A DNA stretch of 64,000 nt from Cryoendolithus antarcticus (Eukaryota > Ascomycota > Dothideomycetes > Cladosporiales > Cladosporiaceae): positions 930,001 through 994,000 of the forward strand of contig NAJO01000004.1 of NCBI GenBank assembly GCA_002077065.1. The letters are read 5' to 3'. A model generated the notes under the pieces. That model was given only the letters and a program-made list of their open reading frames with translations, was not told the DNA's origin and made no database searches. This document shows, one piece after another, positions 30,277-41,123 of the stretch (position 1 is the first letter of the stretch; every line of letters starts with the position of its first letter). The translations under genes were made by a program, and so were the position numbers.

Positions 30277-33200
30277 TCAAATATTCTCAAAGAAGAACGT
30301 CGGCCCGCCCGGCACCGCCCCCTCAGCACTAGCCGGCAGTGCCTCCCTCTTCTGCCCCATACTGCCTTCCTCCGAGCCACCCACAACCTCGCCAGCCTTA
30401 CCACCCTCCTCCACAAGCACCACCTCGACAACCTGACACTTCTGCACAGTCTGCCGTAGTCCAGGAACCATCTCCTTCAGCACCTCAACCTCATCAAACG
30501 CCAGCTTGCGTTCAAAGACAGTGTCGGCCGACACACTAGTATCGAGTTGCTTCTTCAAGTGCTGGACAAAGGGCATGGCGCGCTTGGTCTCCGCCTTCGG
30601 GATGGACTTCGAGACTGCGGTCATATCGAGTGACATGTCAGAGAAGTTCTTGCGGACGGTGTCGATGATGCCATCCTGCCATGAAGGATACTTCAGCGCG
30701 CAGAAGATGCTCAGCTTCTTCTCTTTCTTCGGGTCGTAGGACGTGCTCTTTCCCTTCGCCATGCGCTTCAGCTGCGCGCCTTCCGCAGACGTGATGCTGG
30801 AAGATGTATTGCGGACATACTCCCTCGCCGCACTCAGGTCCGCCTTCTGCTCCCTCGCCTCGGGGAACCTGGCATTCTGGACTGTGTCGGACTTCTTGAG
30901 GACTTCCAGCCAGACGTGTTCACTCCAGTGCGGCGCCACGACAGCCACCATCAATGCCTGCAACTCCACATACCGCTTGATGAGATCGGCATGCATACCT
31001 ATGCCCGCGGCTTTCGTGACTTCACGGTAGAAGTCTCTTGCGCCAGTGAAATCGTACAGCCCGGATTTGAGCGCAGCTTTGTAGTTCGTCGTCTCATATT
31101 GCGTCCGCGTCTCCTCCACGAGCCCGTTGAGTTCGTTTTCGAACAGGGAGTCCCAGAACAGGATTGGGCCGGTACGCTGGATAGAGTCATTGTTCTTGTG
31201 CCGCTCAGCATCCTTGACTTGCGCGTAGGTTTCGGATTCCTTGAGGACGCGCGCGTCCAGGATAACACTGTCACACCATTGCCTCAACTCAAACATGCGT
31301 AGGATATTGGCGTTCGCAACACTCTCTTCGAAGTTAGCGTCTTCCATCGTATCGCCTGCGTCTGCCAGCGCGATACGTGTGGCGTCAGCGCCGAACTTCG
31401 CCGTAGCGTCGTACAGGGTGAGGAAGTTGCCGGTGGATTTCGACATCTTCTCACCATTGAGCAGGAGATGGCCGTTCACTCGGATACCGCGTGGCCAGTA
31501 GTCTTTGGGGAAGAGGGCAATGTGGACGTAAAGCAAGAAGGTCAAGTGATTTTGAATCAGGTCTTTGCCTGATATCCGCACATCCAGGGGGTACCAGTAC
31601 TCGAATTCACGACGCATAGCTTGGAGTTTCTCCTTTGTGATTTTCGTATCCGAAGGCAAGTCCTCAGTCCGGCAGAAGAGATAGTCCCAGGTCTCGTCTG
31701 TCATGTCTTCGGCGGCAACATCTAGGGCTCCACGCGTTTTGCCGAAGATGTCGCCGTGTAGGAGATGGGCGATGGTATAGTAGGCAGGGTAGATCGTGCT
31801 GTCCGACAAGGACTCCACAAGCTGTGACTTATCCCAGGGCAGCTTCGTTCCAAGACCATACGATCGGGCGCAGGCCCATTGACTCAGCCACCACAGCACC
31901 TGCTCAAAGGCATTCTTCGTCTCTGTGCTGAAGGTGTTCAGACCCTTCCCGTCTTCATTCATCAGATGTTTCAGCACCTCAGGCTGCCATGACGGATCAC
32001 CGCTCTTCTCGGGCGAACCATAGTTCATGAACCACTGGTCGAGATGACCAGCCACGCACTCGTCACCGGATCTGCTCATGACAAGACCGTCTGGCTCTGC
32101 ATAAGCGAACGCCTCATTCGAATCGATGAGCTGTTGTCGGACCAGAGGCTTGGCCTCCTCGACTGACTTGCCAGCGAATTCACCATAGACCATCTTACCC
32201 TTGTAGAAGCCCTCTTTGTAGGCCAGATCCTTGGCCTCAGCAAGCTGCTTAGCATCCTTCGGCGAGTTGATTTTCATCGACTCGACAAGGAACTTTGCAG
32301 TCAAATTGCCGTATGAGGGTGTCTCGATGATGGGCAGAATTTCAAGCTCAGCCCACTCCTTCTTGATCTTGTAGTAGTCTGCCTTCTTCGCCAGGTCCAT
32401 CATCGTCGCGTAGTCGTCAGGGGAGTCTGACGGTACACTCGTGACCACACCGGTGCCCTTCGACGCTTTGACAGACTCCATGGGCAAGATCCGCACACCC
32501 TCCTTATGTATCGACAATGGCGCATTGACAAGAGTGCCAACAACCTCCGAGCCTTGCAACTCGGCCACCTTGGGAAACTCACCCCACTTAGGGAATATGT
32601 TCTGGAAAGCCATGTTCCTCGCCGCCCGGTCCGAAATGAAATAATACTCCTTGCCCTTCTCGATCTCAAAGATCCCGTACTGTATACTCGGTCCCACGAA
32701 ACAGCACGTCTGTCCATACATCGTCTCAGGCCGCAAAGTAGCAGGCACAAAGTACACGCTCGCGCCCTCCGGAATCTTACCCTGTAGCTTCGCCTTCGCA
32801 GCCTCCGGCCACTCCTTGACTTTGAGCTTCAAAGCAGTATACTCCTGCACCGTCACGCCCTCCCCACTCTGCCGATCGTGATCCATGCACGCTTGCCCAT
32901 CTTTCGGGGAGTAGACGGTATACCGCTTGCCGAACTTGATCTTCCCTAGCTCTTTGAGACGGTTCATCTGCCACCGCACGAAAGCATCGTAGTATGGATT
33001 CGCGTCGGTGGTGACCATGCTTCGTCGCCAGTCGATCCGGCAGCCCAGACCATCGAGGTCACGTTTCCAGAGCGGGGGGAAGTACTCCAGCCAGTGTGCG
33101 GGCTCGGCGAAGCGGTGAATCTCTTCCAGAGGCACGCCTTGCGCGAGCATGACTTGAAATTGGTACTTCAGAGCTACGTTAGTCTTGCTGTTGACTTTGC

Positions 33201-33753
33201 TCTTCTTGGCGCCGAACTTGGTGATGTCTGTCTTGGTCACGCCCTGGACTGGGGCTGGTGGTGCTCCGTTTTCTTTCCCGGCACCCTCATCCTGCACAGC
33301 CTCAGTAGGGCAGTTCTCGAAGTTCTTGCCGAACATCTCAATCTCCCTGACCAGCTTGTCCGCGCAAGCCTTGATCGGCATGCCCGTGCAGTGATAGCCC
33401 TGGGGATACAGCGCTCGCATGCCCTTCATCCTCGCCCAGCCGATCGCGAACTCCAATTTCGAGGCCGTAAACGAGTGTCCTGCGTGCGGCGAGCCGTTGA
33501 CGTAGGGATACGCCATAGTGACCATGTACTTTGGGTGCTTCTTCCGCAGCTCGGCGGGGGATATGGAGTGGAAGGGCACATCTTGAAGGGAGGGTGCGTC
33601 TTGCTGGAAGATCTTGGAGGATGCCCACGCTTTTTGGTACTTCTTCTCCGAGGCGATGAGAGTGTCGCGCTTGTCGGTGTTTTCGAGCTTGAGAGTGCCG
33701 CTGGTGGGGGCTACCGAGGGGTCGACTGCGGACTGCGTTGCTTGGGCAGCCAT
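30277..33753 (-). CDS. CDC60: Leucyl-tRNA synthetase, cytosolic
   Basis: Charges tRNA-Leu with leucine in the cytosol. Single exon of 1158 residues; eukaryotic and archaeal-type enzymes are ~1,080-1,180. Class I signatures: HIGH-type PHAGH in YVNGSPHAGHSFTASKLEF, and KMSKS in NGEKMSKSTGNFLTLYDA. The editing (CP1) domain includes ATLRPETMYGQTCCFVGP and the conserved GTGVVTSVPSDSPDDY, which holds the threonine- and aspartate-rich editing pocket. No mitochondrial presequence is visible: the start is MAAQATQSAVDPSV. Its ATG is 273 nt from that of AP-3 sigma on the opposite strand, so the two share a divergent promoter region. Confidence 0.97.
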   Translation of the reverse strand: MAAQATQSAVDPSVAPTSGTLKLENTDKRDTLIASEKKYQKAWASSKIFQQDAPSLQDVPFHSISPAELRKKHPKYMVTMAYPYVNGSPHAGHSFTASKLEFAIGWARMKGMRALYPQGYHCTGMPIKACADKLVREIEMFGKNFENCPTEAVQDEGAGKENGAPPAPVQGVTKTDITKFGAKKSKVNSKTNVALKYQFQVMLAQGVPLEEIHRFAEPAHWLEYFPPLWKRDLDGLGCRIDWRRSMVTTDANPYYDAFVRWQMNRLKELGKIKFGKRYTVYSPKDGQACMDHDRQSGEGVTVQEYTALKLKVKEWPEAAKAKLQGKIPEGASVYFVPATLRPETMYGQTCCFVGPSIQYGIFEIEKGKEYYFISDRAARNMAFQNIFPKWGEFPKVAELQGSEVVGTLVNAPLSIHKEGVRILPMESVKASKGTGVVTSVPSDSPDDYATMMDLAKKADYYKIKKEWAELEILPIIETPSYGNLTAKFLVESMKINSPKDAKQLAEAKDLAYKEGFYKGKMVYGEFAGKSVEEAKPLVRQQLIDSNEAFAYAEPDGLVMSRSGDECVAGHLDQWFMNYGSPEKSGDPSWQPEVLKHLMNEDGKGLNTFSTETKNAFEQVLWWLSQWACARSYGLGTKLPWDKSQLVESLSDSTIYPAYYTIAHLLHGDIFGKTRGALDVAAEDMTDETWDYLFCRTEDLPSDTKITKEKLQAMRREFEYWYPLDVRISGKDLIQNHLTFLLYVHIALFPKDYWPRGIRVNGHLLLNGEKMSKSTGNFLTLYDATAKFGADATRIALADAGDTMEDANFEESVANANILRMFELRQWCDSVILDARVLKESETYAQVKDAERHKNNDSIQRTGPILFWDSLFENELNGLVEETRTQYETTNYKAALKSGLYDFTGARDFYREVTKAAGIGMHADLIKRYVELQALMVAVVAPHWSEHVWLEVLKKSDTVQNARFPEAREQKADLSAAREYVRNTSSSITSAEGAQLKRMAKGKSTSYDPKKEKKLSIFCALKYPSWQDGIIDTVRKNFSDMSLDMTAVSKSIPKAETKRAMPFVQHLKKQLDTSVSADTVFERKLAFDEVEVLKEMVPGLRQTVQKCQVVEVVLVEEGGKAGEVVGGSEEGSMGQKREALPASAEGAVPGGPTFFFENI

Positions 33754-34026
33754 GCTGGGTGGTTGATGCGGTAAGTTGCGGAGCGAGGAGATCAGGCGCA
33801 GACCGCGCGAGGGCGGTGGAAAAGAGCGTGGGAACGGCGTCGTGAGTCACGGGGACTGGTTGTGAGTAGTGTGTGATTATAGCCGGCGTACTCCATTGCA
33901 TATGCTCGAGTCACTCCCAAAAATCTGGTCTGCATGAAGCTTGGACCATCAGTTCGCTGTCTGCAACTCATATCGCCATTTGGTCTCGTGTGCAACAAAT
34001 ACAAATGCGATACTGAGACCACAACG

Positions 34027-34612
34027 ATGATCAACGCAGTGCTGGTCTTCAACAACAATGGCCAGCCTCGCCTGACCAAGTTCTACACCCAACTTGTGCT
34101 ATATCCAACATCTCCCTGATTCCAAATCCCAACTAACAACCCTCCAGGACACATCAGTCCAACAACGTCTCATCTCCGAGATCTTTACCCTCGTCTCTGC
34201 CCGACCTCCAAGCAGCTGCAACTTCTTGCCACTTCCGCCGCTTCTCGCCCCGTCTTCGAGCTCTGCGCAGGAGTCCAACGATGCACCGTCCCTGGTAACC
34301 TACCGTCACTACGCCACCCTCTACTTCATAGTAATCTCCACCTCCACAGAGTCCCCGCTGGCCTTGTTAGACTTGATCCACGTCTTCGTAGAAAGCCTGG
34401 ACTACTTATTCGAGGATGTCTGCGAGCTGGATCTGATCTTCAATTTCGAGACGTTGCATGCTGTGCTCGGAGAGATGATTGTCGGGGGTGTTGTGGTGGA
34501 GACGGGGAGGGAAAGGGTTGTTGAGGGTGTGAAGGCACAGGGAAAGGTGGCGAAGAGGCCGGTGAATGAGAGGGGACGGGGGGTGGGGAGTGGGATCTGG
34601 GCGGGGAGGTGA
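34027..34612 (+). CDS. APS3: AP-3 adaptor complex sigma subunit
   Basis: Small subunit of the AP-3 coat, which carries cargo from Golgi/endosome to the vacuole. Exons 34027-34095 and 34148-34612, intron 34096-34147 (weak donor gtgcta, acceptor tccag); 177 residues. Longin-like start MINAVLVFNNNGQPRLTKFYTQL, then TYRHYATLYFIV, LIHVFVESLDYLFEDVCELDLIFNFE and GGVVVET, the AP-3-type clathrin-adaptor small-chain signature. Between the first helix and TYRHYA is a Ser/Pro-rich insert of about 25 residues, and the C-terminal tail is Gly/Arg-rich. The donor is poor, so the intron start could differ slightly. Confidence 0.9.
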
Positions 34613-34876
34613 ACTTGTCGTCTACTCCTCATGATGCGATCTGGACTTGAGGCCCGAGCCAAAGGAGTGGATCTCTTCGTACCTTGTTAAACAGTACTCG
34701 CATCGTTCGTATCATCACGATACATCAGCCGCGCAGTCGGACTGTGGCGTTGACAGATGCGGTCACTAATACCAATTTGGTGAACATCCTCGCGGGGGCC
34801 ACTAACTGCAAGAGACTTCTCCAACACCGGACATTCGACATGAGCGTTCATTCTTGTCATCAACACGGCGCTACTC

Positions 34877-36133
34877 ATGTTGGACCCAAACCCCACAGAC
34901 GTCCTATCTCCTCAGGCGCATACACCTCCCTCATCCTCAGCGCGCAGCAGCTCCATCGACGATGACTCCTGGATCGACCACTTCATAGATGACGGTTTTG
35001 CGCACCTAGCGACAGCTAGGTACACCTCGCGATCTCCCGCTCGATGGCGTGATACTCGCGCTCCTGCTACCGCATCGGACGTTGAGGCCCAGCAGTCAGA
35101 TCACACGCAGCCCCCGGAGATCGCCATCAGGTTGCATCCACTAGCGACCGTACCGTCGGGGATAGCTAGTAAAGTGGACTACGAACAAGGTCTGGAGTTT
35201 ACCAGAGAAGACAAAAGGGCCATGATCATCGTGTTCTTATCTGTGCTTGCGTTCACCATTATCGTCATCGTGGCGATGGTGGCTTCTGGGCAACAAGGCA
35301 AGGATGATGAGTGGCTATCTGACCATAGCAGGATCAGCATGATCAACGAGAGCTCGCTGGGAACTGCACTTCCTTCCGTAAAGACACTGACCGATCAGTC
35401 CGATACAACGCAGCTGTTCGAGGCATCAGACTCTACATCTCGGCTTCCGACATCCACGCCTACGCTCGACGCAGACCAAATGCCTAGCATGACTTCTCGA
35501 CAGTCCACCATCACAATCGAAATAGATCATGTAACAGCTCGACTTCCTACCCGCTCCTCCCTCGACATCCCATTGGCAACGCCAACGACTATAGAAGTCA
35601 CAAGCAGCAGCTATGGTACCTCAGCCATATATCCTGCAGAGAGCACTTCAGGTGACGAGACTAGCATGGATACGACGACCGTATCGCCTGAGCCAGGCTC
35701 AGACACTGTGACGGCTACCGCGTCAGTTTCGAAAGCTCCAATGCCTGCCCCGCCAACACCAAGTTCTCCGATAGACACACCTGTGGTCCCGGTGGCCAGT
35801 CCTACTGTTGGGTTCCCAAGTCTGGAGTCAATCACGAGCGATGCTCCTGGCCTGCACTCCGCAGTTGTCACTTCACCAGTCAACCTCAGTACTGGCTGGG
35901 GCGGCTCACTAGTCATTTCGACCTGGACCATGCCAGCGAAGACAATTGAGAGCACTCTGAACATTGTACCAACTTCCAGCGCAATGAGTGCAGCCGCCAT
36001 GTCGACTACTACAGCAGAACTGACGTCCGAGGCTACTCCGCTGAATGCTAGGCCTGACAGACGGCCGGGTGAGATGGTCAACTCAATTCTGCATGTCATC
36101 GGCGAGGGACTCGAGCAAATGGGTCATCACTGA
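34877..36133 (+). CDS. Ser/Thr-rich single-span membrane protein
   Basis: 418 residues from ATG 34877, single exon. No cleavable signal peptide. Residues 1-110 are hydrophilic with DDDSWIDHFIDDGF; one membrane span at ~115-137 (AMIIVFLSVLAFTIIVIVAMVA) follows basic EDKR. The remaining ~280 residues are very Ser/Thr/Pro-rich, typical of O-mannosylated fungal surface stalks. The topology is probably N-terminus in, C-terminus outside or lumenal. It resembles the stalks of the 8-12 kb array in composition but has no Cys domain. Function unknown. Confidence 0.7.
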   Translation: MLDPNPTDVLSPQAHTPPSSSARSSSIDDDSWIDHFIDDGFAHLATARYTSRSPARWRDTRAPATASDVEAQQSDHTQPPEIAIRLHPLATVPSGIASKVDYEQGLEFTREDKRAMIIVFLSVLAFTIIVIVAMVASGQQGKDDEWLSDHSRISMINESSLGTALPSVKTLTDQSDTTQLFEASDSTSRLPTSTPTLDADQMPSMTSRQSTITIEIDHVTARLPTRSSLDIPLATPTTIEVTSSSYGTSAIYPAESTSGDETSMDTTTVSPEPGSDTVTATASVSKAPMPAPPTPSSPIDTPVVPVASPTVGFPSLESITSDAPGLHSAVVTSPVNLSTGWGGSLVISTWTMPAKTIESTLNIVPTSSAMSAAAMSTTTAELTSEATPLNARPDRRPGEMVNSILHVIGEGLEQMGHH

Positions 36134-37091
36134 TTAGTACCCACGGGATCGAGGAGGAGGACGTTACAATCATCATATGCATGCAATACAACGATGGCCT
36201 CACCTTGTCGTCGCATATTGATGCCAGCCTACCCTAAGCCAGTATCATCTCTCCCGCTACCTTACATTCAGCCAAGACGCGGCTCTGGACTTGGTAATTT
36301 GCAGGTACGAGCTCTAGATATGGATGGCCAATAGGATGGGTGCCACCGGTGTAATCTTCTATTGCTCCTTTCTATCTCAACTGAGATCAAACTCCCTATC
36401 TCTACAATCCCAGTCCTTCCGGTCCCTGTCTATGCTGCTATGATTGATCATGAATTCAGGCCTGACAGCTACTTCGGCTTCGGCGCATTAGGACATGGCT
36501 TCGGTGGTCCTGGCCGCGGGCATGGTCCTCTGGGACGCTCGCTCTTCAGCCGCGGACTTGATGTAGGGAGAATGCAGTCTCGGATGGAGAAGTTGAAGGC
36601 GGTCGTGACTTCGAGGGCTTCGGGGTGCATTTCGGAAGCGTAAAGTTGTTGGCGGATATTGGAAGCGAAAAGGACTGGATTGATCATGCTGAAAACGTGC
36701 GGTGGGTTGGGTGGTGATAGAACGTTCAAGAAAGCTAAGATACTTATGAGAAGCGAGGTTGGGGCATTACATAGTCGTACTGTCCTGGACTATGGACTCC
36801 AGATGACTCCCCCGTCGAAGCCACAGGGACGGCAGCGTGATCATGAGAGTCATACTTGTACCTCTCTCGTGGGAGTCAGCCTTTCGCTGGAGCTCGACTG
36901 CACTACCGCGTGTAACCTTCACGATTGACTGCAGGCATCAGGGCGCTGTCACACACGTATTGAGCGACATGCAATATGTACAGCTAGCGATACGCTTCAC
37001 TCACGTTCCCAGTTTGCTTCCATATAGCATCTCCGACCTAGCTCGACCAGCTGACGAGCGAGTACGCTTTTGCTCTTCTCTTTTTTCGCAT
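36134..37091. other. Intergenic region
   Basis: About 960 nt between convergent genes. A possible small plus-strand ORF (ATG 36440 to 36643, Gly/Arg-rich) has no support beyond being open. Nothing else recognised. Confidence 0.45.
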
Positions 37092-38003
37092 CTAGTACTT
37101 CACACTCTTCCCTGGCGCAATGCTCAACGACCCGCCCTTCGAGTCTTCCTCCAGTATCCCACCATAAACAATCCCCTCATGTACGCCCTTTTCTTGATAG
37201 CCCTGTCTTGTAATATCCGTGAGATTCTGTCCAGTGGGCTTCTTCAGTATGCCAAAATGATACTGCCCAAGATTCGACAGATCGTTGGGGATGAACCCCG
37301 TCACAGCCTCCAACTTCTCACACTCCCTCGAGTAGTACACTTTCAACGCATTCTTGTTGAAATCTAGCACCAGCGCCAGATTGTGCCAAACGCCTTCCTC
37401 GAAGGGCGCGGACCAGAGCGTCTGCTGCGGCGAGGCGTGAGAAGTACCGCGGAGCTGGAGGCGCTTGGGATGCGCCTCTTTGGTGCCGAAGATGGTCCCG
37501 ACATTCAGGGAGAATTGGTCGGCAGAGTAGTCTTGCGATTCCAGCCAGACGAGCTGGTACTCATGACTGTAATTCAGCCTTCTGTGGCTGTCAGGCTGCA
37601 GACTGAAGTGCAGCGTCTTAATCCCAGTCGTGGCGTAGGTTGCGTTCGCGGGTTGTGGCAGGAGCTCGTTGCGCCGAAAACCGGCCTGGACATTTGTAGG
37701 CGAGGGCGTGAAGATAGCGCGATCGTCGATTGTCACCTCCACAGCCTTCGTACTCGAGTTATCGAACAATGAGGTTTGCACTTTGGGGAAGAGCAGGACG
37801 TCGGACCAGGTTAAGTTCGCGCCGAGGTCGTACTTTGCGTTGTAGGGTAGGAGGCCGGCGTCGAAGGTGGCGCCAGTAGCGGCCTTGGGTACGCGTCCAT
37901 CGAAGACTAGAGGGATTGCGGGGGACTTCTTGGGGGAGAGTGTGGAGGGAAGGGCTGAGGCGAGGGCGAGGAGGGAGAGGGTGGTGGTGAACTGGGAGAG
38001 CAT
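37092..38003 (-). CDS. Secreted glycoside hydrolase family 131 (GH131) beta-glucanase
   Basis: Secreted enzyme of GH131; characterised members act on beta-1,3-, beta-1,6- and beta-1,4-glucans. Single exon, 303 residues. Signal peptide MLSQFTTTLSLLALASALP. Characteristic start of the mature domain PLVFDGRVPKAATGATFD, then FRRNELLP, LHFSLQPDSHRRLNYSHEYQLVWLES, WHNLALVLDFNKNALKVYYS and GQYHFGILKKPTG. No cellulose-binding module follows, so it is a single-domain enzyme. Role is plant cell-wall or own-wall glucan degradation; which of the two cannot be told from sequence. Confidence 0.9.
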   Translation of the reverse strand: MLSQFTTTLSLLALASALPSTLSPKKSPAIPLVFDGRVPKAATGATFDAGLLPYNAKYDLGANLTWSDVLLFPKVQTSLFDNSSTKAVEVTIDDRAIFTPSPTNVQAGFRRNELLPQPANATYATTGIKTLHFSLQPDSHRRLNYSHEYQLVWLESQDYSADQFSLNVGTIFGTKEAHPKRLQLRGTSHASPQQTLWSAPFEEGVWHNLALVLDFNKNALKVYYSRECEKLEAVTGFIPNDLSNLGQYHFGILKKPTGQNLTDITRQGYQEKGVHEGIVYGGILEEDSKGGSLSIAPGKSVKY

Positions 38004-38709
38004 TTTGTGCTGCGTCGCACTGTGCTACAGAAGGAAAGTGGAAAGAGCGTAACTGTGGAAGCACTCGATCGTGAGCCGCCATACCTACCTCATCTTACGT
38101 CTTATATCCTGCACCATCCCGTGTATGATGCGACGGAGGATGCATGGCCGTGCCTATGCATTGAGATTGAAGTGTTGTCGGTCTCGCGGGCAAGCCTTCC
38201 GACGAGGCGCCAAGGCTAAAGGCCTAGCCCATAAGACATCAATGCTGGCAGAGAGTTCACGATGCGACATGGTCGGCCAGTATTTGAGAGGAGTCAGGAG
38301 TGGATTGTGCAAGAAGACGGTCGAAGTATGATATATAGTGAGATTGTTTCTGAGGGCGTCAATGCGGATGCCGAGACACTCGGCAAGTGAAAGCTGGCTG
38401 GGGCTATCACGTTTACGCTGTTAAGATTCATGGGGCAATTAACGTGCGACTGACAAGGCTTCAATGTCCGCGGAGATGGGGAGCAGGTGGTGAACCCAAG
38501 GGATAGAGGGGAGTTCCGCCGTGGTCAAGACTCTTGATCAGGAGATATCATCAAGAGACGAGATGATGATCAAGCACAACGTTGCGTTATCGTGGACGAG
38601 ACTTGAATAAATTTTGCTGTTGGCCACACTACTTGCACTAAGTACTGCAGCTCAGCCATGCCACGACTCCGACACCAGGAACCCTTGAACACTGCGCACA
38701 ACCCAGCAT
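38004..38709. other. Intergenic region
   Basis: Promoter of the GH131 gene and 3' flank of the L3 gene. No gene recognised. Confidence 0.5.
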
Positions 38710-40076
38710 CTAAGCAGCAGGTGCGAGATCCTTCTTGAGCGTACCGAGGAATTGCCTCTTCTCCGCGGGTGTCTGGTAGGCACCGTGACCGAACTTGCTG
38801 GAGGTGTCGATCCATTTGAGGTCGACCTTCTCGAGTGAGCGGCGGGATGTGTGGATGAACATGGACTTGCGGAGCGTCATGACACGCTTCTTGACACCGG
38901 GCACGGAGCCCTTGAGGAGGACGAAGTCGTTCTTGACCTCACCGTAGCGGACGAAGCCACCGAGACTGTGATGTTATTAGTGTGCGCCCATTGCGAGAAA
39001 ACGTTGCAAGAACATACGGAGTGATGGTCTTCTTGCTGACGTCGAAGTCGGTCGAGGCGTTACCCTCATCAGTGCCCTTGCCAATGCGGTAGATCTTGTG
39101 GTTGACCGAGGTACGATGGTGGTAACCCTTTTGACCGGCACGCGCAACAGTCCATTGCACGTGTGACGGATGCCAGGCACCGATACAAGCGACCTTACGG
39201 AGACCCTTGTGCGTCTTGCGAGGCAACTTCTTCGTTCCCCAACGGCTCGTGACACCAGCGTAACCATCACCCTTGGTGACAGCGATGCAGTCGATCATCT
39301 CATCCTGCTCGAAGACGGAGCTGATGTCGACGGGCTTCTCGAAGAGGCCGTTGCCGAACTCGACCTTGTCAGCGATGGAGCCACCGTTGACCTGGATCTC
39401 CATGAGATGTGCCTTCTTCTGCTTGAGAGGCGTCTTGCTGATCTGGGTGTGGGCGAGGACGCGGACGACGGTGGCGTACTTCTTGATGCGCTCGAGCTCG
39501 CGGGTGATGTTCTTGCCGTTTTCCTCTGCGTGCTTCTTGGCGTACTTGGTGAAGGCCTTCTTCTTGCTCTTGTACCAGTTCTTGTAGAATCGGCGCTTGA
39601 CCTCATCGCTCAAGTGCTCGGCCCAGACGGTGGTCAATGAGCGCAGACCGCGGGGAGTCTCGATGTATCCAACCATGCCGATAACGACCATCTGTTATGA
39701 GTGTACGGATCAGCGCATGCCATGTATGGTATTGGCGCCAAGTCTCGTACCGGAGGAGTTTCGATGACTGTGGCAGCCTCGACGATCTCCTTCTTGTGCA
39801 GCTTCGCGCCGGGGCGGTCGAGGTCGCGGACGATGGTGGTCATGCCGGCCTTGTAGCCCATCATGGCGGTGAGGTGGACGGCCTTCTTGGGGTCATCCTT
39901 GGGGAAGCTGAATTGGTTGTAGTCAGTATGTGCCCGCATTTCTCTCGACCGATATCGATGCCCTCAGTGAGCATGGCTGCATACCTCTTCACCTTTCCGC
40001 GGTGACGGGCGGCGCGCTTCCTGGGCAGGAAAGCCAATGAGCCATGGCGAGGCGCTTCGAACTTCCTGTGCGACAT
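38710..40076 (-). CDS. RPL3: 60S ribosomal protein L3 (uL3)
   Basis: Large-subunit protein next to the peptidyl-transferase centre. Four exons: 40076-39985, 39907-39751, 39691-39018, 38965-38710; 392 residues. Start [28 protein letters not shown] spliced to [32 protein letters not shown], then [21 protein letters not shown]. The W-finger region [24 protein letters not shown] and the C-terminus are complete. Intron 1 is 77 nt, the others 52-59 nt; three introns in the first two-thirds are typical for fungal ribosomal protein genes. Divergent from the acetyltransferase gene across a 1-kb gap. Confidence 0.97.
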
Positions 40077-41123
40077 CTTTGCTGAGGTTGTCGATGCAAA
40101 GATTGAGGTGCAAAGCGAAGGCGTGAGGTCTTCCAAAGTTGCTGTGCGAGCAAAATCCACCGCACTCTTGGCACTCGGAGAATCTTTCGGCCGCGCTAGC
40201 ACCTCCGCAACCAAAACTTTTCCAGCTTCACCCGATCCTTCCTCTCGATACAACAAACATCTGTGTCCGGCGATCCTGGCGTGCCTCCGGGCACTGTCGG
40301 TCGATTGCCGCGACAGTTCGACGCCATATAGAGCCCTGACACTTTCCTGAGGACGTTCTGGTCGACAGATTTGAGATCAAATGCGGCGGCGTGCGGTCTT
40401 GAGCTCCTCGTGAGCTCGGCTTCACGCTGTCCCGGCGCTATATTCCTGATCGTTTCCTGAGCCCGTCGGGCGTTGAAGGTTGGGAAAAACCATAGCTTTG
40501 CCTACATTTCGGCTTTCACGAGAGGATTGTCACTTGATACACAAAGTCTGCCATTATACTGAGCGCATGCCTTTGAGCCGCTCCTGCATTCCATTGAAAT
40601 GATGGCGAACCTTGATCACGGACCAACTTGCCGTTGACTACAGCACGGCTTGACCACGTTGACATGATGAGTTTATAGTTGTGGCATAGTCAAAGTCACT
40701 TTGCCATTAAGCTGGACTGATTCCAATAACCCGATCCAGCATGAAACGCGGGCAGAGTCGTTTCGCCAAGATACACGTGCGAACCTGCAATGTACATGTA
40801 GACATTGCATGTCTTCATCGTCGCAACGCTCCTGAGTCTGTGCAATTGTGGCCTTTTCGCTCACGAGAGATACACGAGGACCGCGTAGCTCCTACATCTA
40901 GACACCGCCGTTGCAGGCTAGCTTTGTAGGTGGGTCCTTCCTTCAATGTAACCGTAGACAGATGAGTCAAACATGCACTTTTACAATCACATCATCTTGC
41001 CGAAGCAGCATTCCCACTTGACGTCAACTTCAGCTCAGGATCACGAGCAGACAACATTCAGTACCCTGACAGTTGCCTCTCTTCGGGATCATTAGTCTCA
41101 CTGCCAAATACCCGGCAGTGAAT
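40077..41123. other. Divergent intergenic region between L3 and GNAT genes
   Basis: About 1 kb with no recognisable gene. Contains a palindromic TGACGTCA at 41019-41026. Confidence 0.5.
41019..41026. promoter_or_regulatory. CRE-like palindrome TGACGTCA
   Basis: Perfect 8-bp ATF/CREB site 98 nt upstream of the acetyltransferase ATG. Binding is inferred only from sequence. Confidence 0.35.

Noticed and set aside
36362..36643. Small Gly/Arg-rich ORF
   Set aside because: Short, starts at a non-ATG codon (first ATG 36440), no motif, and the opposite strand is equally open.
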